From assembly GCA_030744095.1 (NCBI GenBank), contig JASLRF010000090.1:1-13437 (forward strand): 13,437 nucleotides of DNA, given 5' to 3'. The notes below the pieces were generated by a model, which did not search any database, was not told where the DNA came from, and worked only from the letters and a program-made list of their open reading frames with translations. Source of the stretch: Pirellulaceae bacterium. GTDB lineage: Bacteria; Planctomycetota; Planctomycetia; Pirellulales; Pirellulaceae. How positions within the stretch are numbered: the stretch's first letter is position 1; each line of letters opens with the position of its first letter. The position numbers were made by a program, and so were the translations under genes. Below, one piece after another: positions 1-6,631 of this stretch.

Positions 1-273
1 ATCGAAGCAGTACAGCGATCGGAGTTTGCCGTCAGCGTCCTCGGCACACGCCACAAACACTTTTCCGTTGGAGACGATAGGACTGCCGTTGCAGGGTCGC
101 GGCAGCGCGGTCTTCCACTTGACATTCTCTATCGCACTCCAATTCACGGGCACGTCCTTTTCGTCCGCCAAACCATTGCCGTGCGGCCCACGAAAACCTG
201 GCCAGTCGCCAGCTTGAATGAGGCCAGGGATCAACAGAATGGAGCAGGTGAGGATCACGATACGATGGGGCAT
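1..273 (-). CDS. PQQ-like beta-propeller protein, N-terminal part (runs off the left edge)
   Basis: The frame is open from an ATG at 273 to the window edge, 91 codons without a stop, so only the N-terminus is visible. Residues 1-21 form a signal peptide: Arg4, a hydrophobic core, and Ala21 at the likely cleavage site. The mature start reads D-W-P-G-F-R-G-P (residues 23-30). Residues around G-S-P-I-V-S-N-G-K-V-F-V look like the first propeller blade, of the type where one strand ends in a readout of a displayed value. This W-P-x-F-R-G-P start is typical of the secreted PQQ-binding-like/BamB-like propeller proteins that planctomycetes carry in many copies. The start is supported by GGAG seven bases upstream of the ATG. 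Whether it binds PQQ or is an enzyme cannot be told from this fragment. The family is fairly sure, the function unknown. Confidence 0.85.
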   Translation of the reverse strand, partial: MPHRIVILTCSILLIPGLIQAGDWPGFRGPHGNGLADEKDVPVNWSAIENVKWKTALPRPCNGSPIVSNGKVFVACAEDADGKLRSLYCFD

Positions 274-372
274 CAGTCTTCTCCGCGGATGTTCTTTTCA
301 AAGGGGTGGGATACTCTTCGGTGACCTGGCGTCACTGGGAAACACTGGTACCGGCGACGGAATCAAAACATA

Positions 373-678
373 TCAGACCGGTTTAGTGACTCGCAAGGTT
401 TGCAGCACGCAGACCGCTTCAGCTTGCCAGGCGACCACCGTCGCTGTCGTGCCTGTCTGGTCTCCTGCCTGCACGTCGTAAAGCTCACTATAATCGCAAG
501 TTGCGATCCAAGCCACTCTGCAGGGGGGTTGCTGGACGATCACTGCGAGCGAATTGTTGTAACGCTGTTCCAGGGCGGGAGTTTGCCTTGTCGACACAAG
601 GCGAATGAGAAAAAGCTCCCAAGCACCACGGTGTGAATGTCGAATGATCAGTTGGGTGCCGATGTCTAAATCCGCCAC
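373..678 (-). CDS. Possible small hypothetical protein (uncertain)
   Basis: A 101-residue frame starts at a GTG. It could extend upstream to about position 705, but there is no ATG and no good ribosome binding site. Its composition is more protein-like than the surrounding out-of-frame readings. It avoids the Arg/Ser/Pro excess of shadow ORFs and has sensible alternation of hydrophobic and polar residues, for example S-L-A-V-I-V-Q-Q-P-P-C-R-V-A-W-I. I recognise no family, signal peptide or membrane segment. It would follow the same strand as the propeller gene and lie upstream of it. It may be a genuine small gene, a decayed remnant of a longer one, or chance. I lean towards a remnant or chance because of the missing start signals. 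Confidence 0.22.
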   Translation of the reverse strand: MADLDIGTQLIIRHSHRGAWELFLIRLVSTRQTPALEQRYNNSLAVIVQQPPCRVAWIATCDYSELYDVQAGDQTGTTATVVAWQAEAVCVLQTLRVTKPV

Positions 679-759
679 GATATTCGTGTCTACCCGTTCA
701 AACTCCGCTCAGTGTGTGAAGCGAAAGTAGTTTGTCCGAACTCGAATCACAATTCTTCC

Positions 760-765
760 AGGAGG
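760..765 (+). promoter_or_regulatory. Shine-Dalgarno sequence fixing the hydrolase start
   Basis: AGGAGG lies five bases before the ATG at 771. It decides between this ATG and an in-frame upstream ATG at 732, which has no such site and would add 13 charged residues ahead of the hydrophobic N-terminus. Confidence 0.8.
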
Positions 766-770
766 ATCAT

Positions 771-1409
771 ATGCAATCGCTTGCAGTTGCCGCGCTGATT
801 CTATGCGGCACAACCGAATGGCATGACGGTTCGATGGTTGTCTTGCACAACAGCAACAAGATGGTTGCCGGCTGGACGGACTCTGAGGTGACCCATGTCG
901 CTCTGGTGTTGAATATCGACGGCCAACCGTGGGTTTATGAAGCAACGCCAGGAAAGGTGCGACGTGTGCCGATGGCCAGTTATCGTGAGGAACTGCGTGC
1001 GCTGAACGCCAGTCGTCGGCGACCGACTCGCATGTCCGTGCTGCAACCTAAACGCCCTTATTCGCAACAACAAGTTGCGAAGATGAGAACGTATTTAGAC
1101 AAGCAGGTCGGCCGTCGTTATTCGGTAAAAGGAGTCGTTCGCCGAAAACCGAGTGATGGAATTCACTGCGCAGAGTATGTCGCGACGGCGCTGGCGCAGT
1201 CTGGACGCTATCGCACAACGAATGCCCACTCGTTACATCCGGCCACAGTTGTTCAGAATGCTGCACCTTTACATGCGTCGCCAGCGAATGTATCCATTAG
1301 GTCCAGGAAGTCGCAGGAGTCATGGTGTTCACGTTCCTGGAAACAGTGGGACAGTGTGCAAACTTGGTGCTCCTGGGCTTGTTACGAGGCTTTCCTGCTC
1401 TGTTGGTAG
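771..1409 (+). CDS. YiiX/YebB-like permuted NlpC/P60 (papain-like) cysteine hydrolase
   Basis: A 212-residue protein. Residues 1-12 are hydrophobic and may be a short export or anchor segment. W-H-D-G-S-M-V (17-23) opens the permuted papain-like fold. His42 in the T-H-V-A-L-V motif and Glu57 in Y-E-A-T-P-G precede Cys133 in D-G-I-H-C-A-E-Y-V. That order (His, then acidic, then Cys) is the reverse of papain and is the hallmark of the circularly permuted NlpC/P60 group that includes YiiX. Members are thought to cleave amide or thioester bonds in cell-envelope or lipid substrates; the substrate here is unknown. The last 32 residues hold six Trp and four Cys and end in C-W, an odd tail outside the catalytic fold. 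The stop lies four bases before the next ATG, so the two plus-strand genes are probably co-transcribed and coupled. Confidence 0.78.
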   Translation: MQSLAVAALILCGTTEWHDGSMVVLHNSNKMVAGWTDSEVTHVALVLNIDGQPWVYEATPGKVRRVPMASYREELRALNASRRRPTRMSVLQPKRPYSQQQVAKMRTYLDKQVGRRYSVKGVVRRKPSDGIHCAEYVATALAQSGRYRTTNAHSLHPATVVQNAAPLHASPANVSIRSRKSQESWCSRSWKQWDSVQTWCSWACYEAFLLCW

Positions 1410-1413
1410 CGCA

Positions 1414-2415
1414 ATGAAACTTGTTATCTATCCCGCCGTTGACGATGTGCGTTTGGAACAAATCAAATCAGCAGCGGGTGCGATGTCCGTCGTCAATCTT
1501 GACGATCCGCAGTCGGTGGTTCGTGAGATCGTCGACGCGGACGCCTTTTTTGGCAAGCTAACTCGGGATATGTTGGCAGCGGCCAACGATCTACGATGGG
1601 TGCAGTCGCCAACGGCGAGTCTAGAACATTTCTTATTTCCCGAGTTGGTCGAACATCCGTGCACGTTGACCAATATGCGGGGCCTTTTTTCTGATGTGAT
1701 CGCTGACCACGTGTTCGGTTACATTTTATGCTTCGCACGCAACCTGCACCTCTACCTGCGCCAACAGATATCGACAACTTGGGAGCCGATTGGCGGCGAG
1801 TCGGCGCGTTCGACCTTTGCGTCTGGGCCGGGCGTTGTCAGTTCGATGGACCGTGCGCACCTGCATATGAGCGACTGCACGTTGGGAATCGTGGGATTGG
1901 GCGCGATCGGAAGGGCGATCGCAGAGCGCGGTTTGGCCTTCAATATGGAGGTCGTGGCCGTGGATCCCTATCCAGCGAAGCCTCTGCCTGGCGTCGACGA
2001 AATCTGGAATATGGAACGATTTGACGACTTGCTGGCAATGAGCGACTTTGTAGTGATTGCTGCTCCGCACACGCCGAGCACCGAAGGGATGTTTGGCTGT
2101 GAGCAGTTTCAACGGATGAAAACGTCGGGCTACTTGATCAATATTGGTCGCGGCGTGATCGTCAAATTAGACGATCTCGTCGCGTCACTCGATGCCGGTG
2201 AAATTGCCGGTGCAGCGCTGGACGTATTTGAAGTCGAACCATTACCCGCTGATCATCCGCTGTGGGCGATGGAAAACGTGATCATCACGCCCCACGTTGC
2301 GGCCTGTTCGGTGCACATCGCCCAGCGGCATTTGGATGTGCTGCTTGAGAACATCGGCCGTTTTGTCCGCGGCGACGAACTCCTCAACCAGGCCAGCAAG
2401 ATCGAGTGGTTTTGA
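1414..2415 (+). CDS. D-isomer-specific 2-hydroxyacid dehydrogenase (NAD-dependent)
   Basis: A 333-residue protein of usual family length. It interconverts 2-hydroxy acids and 2-keto acids with NAD(P)H in the cytoplasm. The Rossmann nucleotide motif is Gly161-L-Gly163-A-I-Gly166, and Asp184 at the end of the next strand favours NAD. The catalytic set is complete: Arg246 in N-I-G-R-G, Glu275 in D-V-F-E-V-E-P, and His294 in I-T-P-H. The spacings of 29 and 19 residues match the glyoxylate/hydroxypyruvate reductase and glycerate dehydrogenase branch better than SerA, which has a longer Glu-to-His gap. There is no ACT domain. The start at 1414 was chosen because the family N-terminus begins there. 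It has no clear Shine-Dalgarno sequence, but sits four bases behind the hydrolase stop, suggesting translational coupling. The frame is open upstream to 1153, but that part overlaps the hydrolase and has no family character. The exact substrate is not determinable. Confidence 0.9.
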   Translation: MKLVIYPAVDDVRLEQIKSAAGAMSVVNLDDPQSVVREIVDADAFFGKLTRDMLAAANDLRWVQSPTASLEHFLFPELVEHPCTLTNMRGLFSDVIADHVFGYILCFARNLHLYLRQQISTTWEPIGGESARSTFASGPGVVSSMDRAHLHMSDCTLGIVGLGAIGRAIAERGLAFNMEVVAVDPYPAKPLPGVDEIWNMERFDDLLAMSDFVVIAAPHTPSTEGMFGCEQFQRMKTSGYLINIGRGVIVKLDDLVASLDAGEIAGAALDVFEVEPLPADHPLWAMENVIITPHVAACSVHIAQRHLDVLLENIGRFVRGDELLNQASKIEWF

Positions 2416-2428
2416 GACCAATTGCCTA

Positions 2429-3112
2429 CTACGGCGTGATCGCACGCAAGACGTTGCGAATTGGCTGACCGGAGACATACACCTTCGGTCGCACGGTGAC
2501 TGTCGGTCCGACCCTGTAGGCAGCGGTCGCGGGATAGTAGGCAGCGGTCGTGGGATAGTAGGCAGCCGTCGGACCTACAATCGGCGACGCGTAGCGTGGC
2601 AGCACTGGCCGATACGTGACGACGGGAGCGGCAATCACCGGACGATAGGCTGCAACGGGTGCGACGCCTGAAATCACTGGACGATAGGTGACAACCGGCC
2701 TGGGCGAGAGATCGACCTGGGTGGCCGGGATAAACGGTCGATAATTGACTACCGCACCGCGCGGCACGACCGCACGGTAGGTTGTGATCGGTGCCGCCGA
2801 GGGCACAACGGGGTAGTAAGTGACGACGGGAGCACTCTGAGTGACAGGGGCCGTGGTACCCGGTGTACCTGGCGAATATGTCACCGTCGGTGCCTGGTTT
2901 TCGCCAGCGGTCTGCGTTTTCGACGCTGCGACAACTGGAGAATTGGCGGTAATCGGAGTCGAGTGCACGACGGTGGGCGTCCCATATGTGATCACTGGCG
3001 GGGCCACGAATTGCTCGCTTGGTTGAGCGTTATTCGTTCCTTGCGCGAACACACCCGTCGCGACGCAGACACTAGATGCAACGGCCAGGACAAGCGTGCG
3101 GATGACTCTCAT
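2429..3112 (-). CDS. Secreted Tyr/Pro/Val-rich repetitive protein, function unknown
   Basis: A 227-residue protein. Residues 1-23 are a clear signal peptide (Arg2 and Arg5, a hydrophobic core, and V-F-A before Q-G), so it is exported. The mature chain is low complexity. Degenerate units of the form (V/A)-(V/A)-x-Y-(R/Y)-P-V-(V/I) recur throughout, and near the C-terminus A-A-Y-Y-P-T-T and A-A-Y-Y-P-A-T repeat exactly in period seven. The end, K-V-Y-V-S-G-Q-P-I-R-N-V-L-R, is not repetitive and may be a conserved tail motif. No Cys pattern or enzyme motif is visible. The start was moved in from an upstream ATG at 3256 because the ATG at 3112 begins the signal peptide and has AGGAG eight bases upstream. 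It converges on the dehydrogenase, with 13 bases between the stops. A surface or cell-envelope structural role is a guess. Confidence 0.75.
   Translation of the reverse strand: MRVIRTLVLAVASSVCVATGVFAQGTNNAQPSEQFVAPPVITYGTPTVVHSTPITANSPVVAASKTQTAGENQAPTVTYSPGTPGTTAPVTQSAPVVTYYPVVPSAAPITTYRAVVPRGAVVNYRPFIPATQVDLSPRPVVTYRPVISGVAPVAAYRPVIAAPVVTYRPVLPRYASPIVGPTAAYYPTTAAYYPATAAYRVGPTVTVRPKVYVSGQPIRNVLRAITP
2516..2578 (+). repeat. 21-bp in-frame tandem repeat inside the repetitive secreted protein
   Basis: Units lie at 2516-2536 and 2537-2557 and differ at one base. A third, 2558-2578, matches only over its first 15 or so bases. Being 21 bp, the unit keeps the frame and encodes seven residues (A-A-Y-Y-P-x-T). 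This is recent slippage or unequal exchange within the gene. Confidence 0.85.
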
Positions 3113-3495
3113 AGAACCAACTCCTGATGGGGCGCGAAATGCGGTCGCGTGGGGATGAAATTGCCCAGTGGCTATCAATCCAGTATCGCAGGGAACCATG
3201 GCAAGACAAGGATTGAAGTGGTAGATTTCCGGCTTCCAACGGTCAACGCGATTCACGTCGTAACGATCACGCGAGATAGGTCGACGTGTGCAGGTTTATT
3301 GATTAGCTGAAGTTGCTGGACACTCGCACACATGCAGTGCTTGCAGTCATGGCGCGTGAGGCTCGCACGTCTTGAAATTGCGCGTTGGCCTCACAGATGG
3401 CCGGCGGTGGCCACATTGCCGCACCGCAGTAATCGACCACGGCCATAACCGTAGGCCGTAGCTTGCCCCATAAAGCGGGGTGTTTACATGAAATA

Positions 3496-3682
3496 ACACG
3501 TTGTGAGAGGGTCTCCCGACTGGCCCACGTTCGGGAAAGTCAATCGGTGAGTCGTGATTCGCCACAACGGTGGTCGAAAGACCGTGCCACAACAGTGGTC
3601 GAAAGACCGTTCCACAACAGTGGTGGATTTCTCGCGCCACACGTTGTGGGCTGGTCTCCCGACCAGCCCACCTTTGGCGGAG
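3496..3682. repeat. Composite repeat: 44-bp direct repeats flanking a 25-bp tandem hairpin array
   Basis: Two 44-bp direct repeats, 3496-3539 and 3639-3682, agree at 34 positions. Between them, 25-bp units start at 3562, 3587 and 3612, with a diverged fourth start at 3637. Units 1 and 2 differ at two positions, and unit 3 keeps only the first half. Each unit starts with CCAC-aac(g/a)-GTGG, a 4-bp stem, and units 1 and 2 continue into GGTC-GAAA-GACC, a stem capped by a GNRA tetraloop. The second direct repeat contains a perfect 11-bp stem with a TCCC loop (3646-3656 and 3661-3671). The first copy has the same arm layout with several mismatches. The 25-bp period is not a multiple of three, which argues against coding. 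Confidence 0.8.
3646..3671. repeat. Perfect 11-bp palindromic stem with 4-base loop (REP-like)
   Basis: The arms GTGGGCTGGTC and GACCAGCCCAC flank the loop TCCC. It is symmetrical and GC-rich, with no T-run on either side, so a REP-like or protein-binding palindrome is more likely than an intrinsic terminator. Confidence 0.75.
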
Positions 3683-3843
3683 CCTTTCAGGGTCGCACGG
3701 CCGCAGGCGGAAGCCGCGGGTTTAAGACGCACTACTGCCCCACTTCGCCTGATCTTGTACGCTTGGCCTTCCAAGACCTACGAATTCATCGATCGCCTTG
3801 GAAGGAAGGTCATCGTACTGACAATTTCGAATGACGCGCCGCA

Positions 3844-5214
3844 CTACGTGAGTTTCCAACCCTTGCGATACTCGCGATGAATCAACTCATCCGCCTCCGG
3901 TGCGTTGGTCGCGCAAAGCGATTCGTGGTCCCACTGGAGTTTCTTTCCAACGCGGTAGGCCACATTTCCCAAATGGTTCGCTTCGGTCAACCAGCCGGCG
4001 TATTCGAAATTGCAGGTTGTCGGAGCACCCGTTTTGCACGCATGAATCCACTCGGCGTGGTGGCCCAGCGATTTGGCAATCGTCGGTTCCGGCCGTTTGA
4101 AATCCGAGAACTTGTCTTCGGGCAGCAGGGCGTGTTTGCCATAGTCTGATAACAACATGCCTTTGTCGCCGACGAACAAGACGCCGCTCTTCCATTGTGG
4201 GATGCCACCATCCTGCCAGATCTTGGGCTTGTGCGTACCCTGATACCAAGTCAGGTTGACCGGCGCTCGCTCGCCACGGGCGCCGTATTCATAAGTGACT
4301 TCCATAGAAGCCGGTGCGATCTCGGCGTGGGCGGATGGACCTTTGGCGTGGATTGTCTGGGGGTGATCCAAGTCTAGAGCCCAGAACGGAAGGTCGACCC
4401 AATGACTGCCGAGATCCGACATGGTGCCATTGCCGAAATCCCACCAGCGGTACCACTTGGGGCCTGGAAAATAGACATTGTGAAACGCACGCTTGGGTGC
4501 CGGGCCGAGCCAGAGATCCCAATTCAAACCACTTGGGATGACGGGTTTGTCTCTTGGACGTTCACGCACGGAAACGATATCACGGTTGGCCTTGGCGTCG
4601 GCGGCTGATTGCCGACCCCAGGCGCGATTTACCCAGACATGCGCTTCCGAGACGGTCCCAATCGCGCCGCCTTGAATGAGTTCCACGACACGTCGATAGT
4701 TGTCACCGGCATGAATCTGTGTCCCTTGTTGTGTCGCCACGTTTGCTTTGGCGGCCGCTTCACGAATCTTGCGAGCTTCCCAAATACTGTGCGTCAGAGG
4801 CTTCTCGCAATAAACGTGCTTGCCCAATTGCAGCGCCGGCATGGTGGCGAAGGCGTGCGTGTGTTCGCAGGTACTGACAACCACGGCATCGAATTCTCCA
4901 GCATGATCGTACAACTTTCGAAAGTCTGTCGTGTGCCTGGCGCGGGGATGTCGCGACTTGCCGAAATTGAGATTGTTTTCATTCACATCACAAAGGGCGA
5001 CGATGTTTTGCGATTCGACGGAACGCATGTTCGCGCCGCCACGTCCGCCTGTACCAATGATCGCCAGATTAAGTTTCTCATTCAATTTACGAGCACGCAG
5101 GATGGTCGGCGAGCCAAGCGCTAACGCGCTCGTGGCGATCACGGAAGACTTGAGAAACGACCGTCGGTTGTAGGCGGCGTCTGTTAGATGCTGTTTTGAT
5201 GTCGAGGCTGTCAT
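3844..5214 (-). CDS. Gfo/Idh/MocA family oxidoreductase with Tat signal
   Basis: A 456-residue NAD(P)-dependent oxidoreductase. The N-terminus carries a twin-arginine export signal (N-R-R-S-F-L-K at 16-22, followed by a weakly hydrophobic stretch to about residue 41), so the folded enzyme with its cofactor is sent to the periplasm. The Rossmann motif is G54-T-G56-G-R-G59, and the E-K-P signature of the family is at 137-139 (C-E-K-P-L). A D-L-G-S-H motif (Asp267, His271) lies in the substrate domain. The C-terminal part, with H-H-A-E-W-I-H-A-C and [11 protein letters not shown], is typical of the Tat-exported planctomycete subgroup. The ATG at 5214 was chosen over one 22 codons upstream because AAGGAG lies six bases before it and the Tat signal starts there. 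It is the last of three same-strand sugar-type genes, 106 bases behind the second oxidoreductase. Substrates in this subgroup are mostly unknown. Confidence 0.92.
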   Translation of the reverse strand: MTASTSKQHLTDAAYNRRSFLKSSVIATSALALGSPTILRARKLNEKLNLAIIGTGGRGGANMRSVESQNIVALCDVNENNLNFGKSRHPRARHTTDFRKLYDHAGEFDAVVVSTCEHTHAFATMPALQLGKHVYCEKPLTHSIWEARKIREAAAKANVATQQGTQIHAGDNYRRVVELIQGGAIGTVSEAHVWVNRAWGRQSAADAKANRDIVSVRERPRDKPVIPSGLNWDLWLGPAPKRAFHNVYFPGPKWYRWWDFGNGTMSDLGSHWVDLPFWALDLDHPQTIHAKGPSAHAEIAPASMEVTYEYGARGERAPVNLTWYQGTHKPKIWQDGGIPQWKSGVLFVGDKGMLLSDYGKHALLPEDKFSDFKRPEPTIAKSLGHHAEWIHACKTGAPTTCNFEYAGWLTEANHLGNVAYRVGKKLQWDHESLCATNAPEADELIHREYRKGWKLT

Positions 5215-5320
5215 GTTCAACTCCTTCGGAGAGAATGGGCGTTCGCAGGTATTATGGCATGTTCGGTTAGGGAAATGCAACGCGCGAAGCGATGCCGCGT
5301 AACTGCGTGGGCTATAACGC

Positions 5321-6448
5321 TCACGGTGTCAAGTCGTGCTCCTCGAGCAACTCTGCGATTTCGACGGCCCGATGGTCCTGGACCGAGCGATAACAGGCAT
5401 CGACCAGTGCCATCGTTTTCAAATTGTCCCGCCCATCAATTTCCGGCTGGCGGTTCTGTTCCAGGGCACACAAGAGCTGAGCCATCGTGCCGACAAAGGC
5501 ATCAGGAAACCAGACTTCGTTCCAGCGTGGTTGGAACCACTTGCCGGGTGCGTGCGTGGTCAAGAAGTCAAGTGTGCTGGGCGTGGGCTTCGGGTAATCG
5601 GGCCAGCCGATCGTCCCCCGCGCCAAGCCTTCGGTTCCTTCAACGCGCCAGCGGATGCCAATGTCCGGCTCCGCCCCATCAACTGCCGGACCTGCCCAGA
5701 CATCGTCCCACGAGGAAGCGCGGAAGCCATTCTCGTATTCTAGAATGTATAAACAGATTCCATCCTCGTGGGCAAAGCGGTCGGACGTGCGCGGGTCCGG
5801 GCGAACACTGGCAAAGACGCGCTGCGGGTCGCCAAACCAATAGCGGAATGTGTCCAGGTGATGGATTGACATGATCCGCAGTGTGACCCAGCCTTGACGC
5901 TCCTGCCACGGCATCCAGTGTGGAATCGCGCGCATATCGATGCTGGCGAAAACGGGTGTGCCCAAATAGCCTCGGTCAAGCACGCTCTTGCAGCCGCGAA
6001 CGGACTGGTCATAGCGCATGTTCTGGTTCACAGCCAGCGTGATCCCGGCTGCCTCGCACAGCTGAACGATTTCAACTGCTTCCGCCAAATTGACACCCAA
6101 CGGTTTTTGTGCGAGCACGCCGCGAATGTGATCGTTGTGCTTAACGACTTCCCGGACCACGTTCAGTTGAATGTCCGGCGGTACTCCGATATCGATGACC
6201 TGAATGTCGCGATCGTGCAATAGCTGTTGGTACGTGTCGTAGACTCGCGGAATATCACGCTGCTGGGCAACATTGCGGGCCTTTGCCGGATCGCGCGACG
6301 CGATCGCTAACGGGTTGAATCCAGCGCGTTGGTAAGCGACCAGATGGCAATCCGCAACGATGAATCCAGCCCCGATACACCCGATGGCCGGGCTCCGGTC
6401 GACCGGCAAGTCTGGAAGATAATCGAGTTCCGCGATGACAGAATTCAT
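5321..6448 (-). CDS. Gfo/Idh/MocA family oxidoreductase, cytoplasmic
   Basis: A 375-residue protein without a signal peptide. The Rossmann motif is G26-A-G28 in C-I-G-A-G-F-I-V, followed by A-I-A-S-R at the second strand. The family E-K-P signature is Q-K-P here (residues 114-116, A-Q-K-P-L), keeping the lysine. I-H-H-L-D in the second domain is the likely catalytic region. It probably oxidises a sugar, inositol or sugar-derived hydroxyl with NAD(P). The ATG at 6448 was chosen over the longer frame to 6565. The upstream extension is encoded by a heptamer repeat and has no family similarity, while a GAGGG element sits some 11 bases before 6448. It lies 183 bases downstream of the isomerase-like gene and 106 upstream of the Tat-exported oxidoreductase, so a shared transcript is plausible but not shown. 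The pairing of a cytoplasmic and an exported member suggests different substrates. Confidence 0.9.
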   Translation of the reverse strand: MNSVIAELDYLPDLPVDRSPAIGCIGAGFIVADCHLVAYQRAGFNPLAIASRDPAKARNVAQQRDIPRVYDTYQQLLHDRDIQVIDIGVPPDIQLNVVREVVKHNDHIRGVLAQKPLGVNLAEAVEIVQLCEAAGITLAVNQNMRYDQSVRGCKSVLDRGYLGTPVFASIDMRAIPHWMPWQERQGWVTLRIMSIHHLDTFRYWFGDPQRVFASVRPDPRTSDRFAHEDGICLYILEYENGFRASSWDDVWAGPAVDGAEPDIGIRWRVEGTEGLARGTIGWPDYPKPTPSTLDFLTTHAPGKWFQPRWNEVWFPDAFVGTMAQLLCALEQNRQPEIDGRDNLKTMALVDACYRSVQDHRAVEIAELLEEHDLTP

Positions 6449-6466
6449 GTGGTTGGATCCCTCTTT

Positions 6467-6494
6467 GAACATCGAACATCGAACATCGAACACT
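6467..6494. repeat. Heptamer tandem repeat (GAACATC), three exact copies plus one degenerate
   Basis: GAACATC occurs at 6467-6473, 6474-6480 and 6481-6487, followed by GAACACT. It sits just upstream of the oxidoreductase start. Read on the minus strand it gives GATGTTC units, which translate as the F-D-V-R-C-S-M motif. From memory, that motif is frequent in genomes of the Planctomycetes-Verrucomicrobia group as a dispersed short tandem repeat; I could not search for it here. Confidence 0.75.
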
Positions 6495-6631
6495 CGACAT
6501 TCAGCTTTCAAACTCGTTTCAAGACTGGCTTTTGATGCGGCGTTCCTCAGACCAATTAAATTCACAGCCTCTCCGCGAATACTACGTCAAGCTCGCAGAG
6601 TGACATGCGATAGCAGTTGATCCGCCAATCC

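Larger units (their letters stand above)
274..770. other. Gap between divergent genes; one doubtful small ORF
   Basis: These 497 bases separate the minus-strand propeller gene from the plus-strand cysteine hydrolase, so both promoters should lie here. I see no convincing promoter boxes, RNA gene or strong terminator. The only clear signal is the Shine-Dalgarno sequence at 760-765. The possible small ORF at 373-678 is listed separately. Confidence 0.5.
3113..3843. other. Long gene-free stretch rich in palindromes and repeats
   Basis: No gene is supported in these 731 bases. Besides the repeat cluster at 3496-3682 listed separately, it holds several small inverted repeats. One at 3398-3413 is T-G-G-C-C with a six-base loop. 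One at 3439-3459 has 6-bp arms, ACGGCC and GGCCGT. One at 3767-3805 has 9-bp arms, CCTTCCAAG and CTTGGAAGG, with a 21-base loop. The last lies just past the 3' end of the minus-strand oxidoreductase gene and could stabilise or end its mRNA, but has no T-run. ORFs of up to 123 codons on both strands here arise from the repeats. Confidence 0.6.

Noticed and set aside
732..770. Upstream ATG as start of the cysteine hydrolase
   Set aside because: It has no Shine-Dalgarno sequence, while the ATG at 771 has AGGAGG five bases upstream and begins the hydrophobic N-terminus.
1153..1413. N-terminal extension of the dehydrogenase
   Set aside because: It overlaps the hydrolase in another frame and is Arg-rich with no family similarity. 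The dehydrogenase fold begins at 1414.
3646..3671. 11-bp hairpin as an intrinsic terminator
   Set aside because: There is no T-run on either strand, and it lies about 170 bases beyond the nearest gene end, within a repeat cluster.
3562..3672. Possible CRISPR array
   Set aside because: The 25-bp units are directly adjacent with no unique spacers, and no cas gene is present.
3463..3834. ORF of 123 codons (plus), and 96-codon ORFs on the minus strand over the same stretch
   Set aside because: They run through the 25-bp and 44-bp repeats, whose period is not a multiple of three. They have no ribosome binding site and no recognisable domain.
5254..5874. 206-codon plus-strand ORF opposite the cytoplasmic oxidoreductase
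   Set aside because: It has the Arg/Ser/Pro-rich composition typical of the complement of a coding frame and no ribosome binding site.
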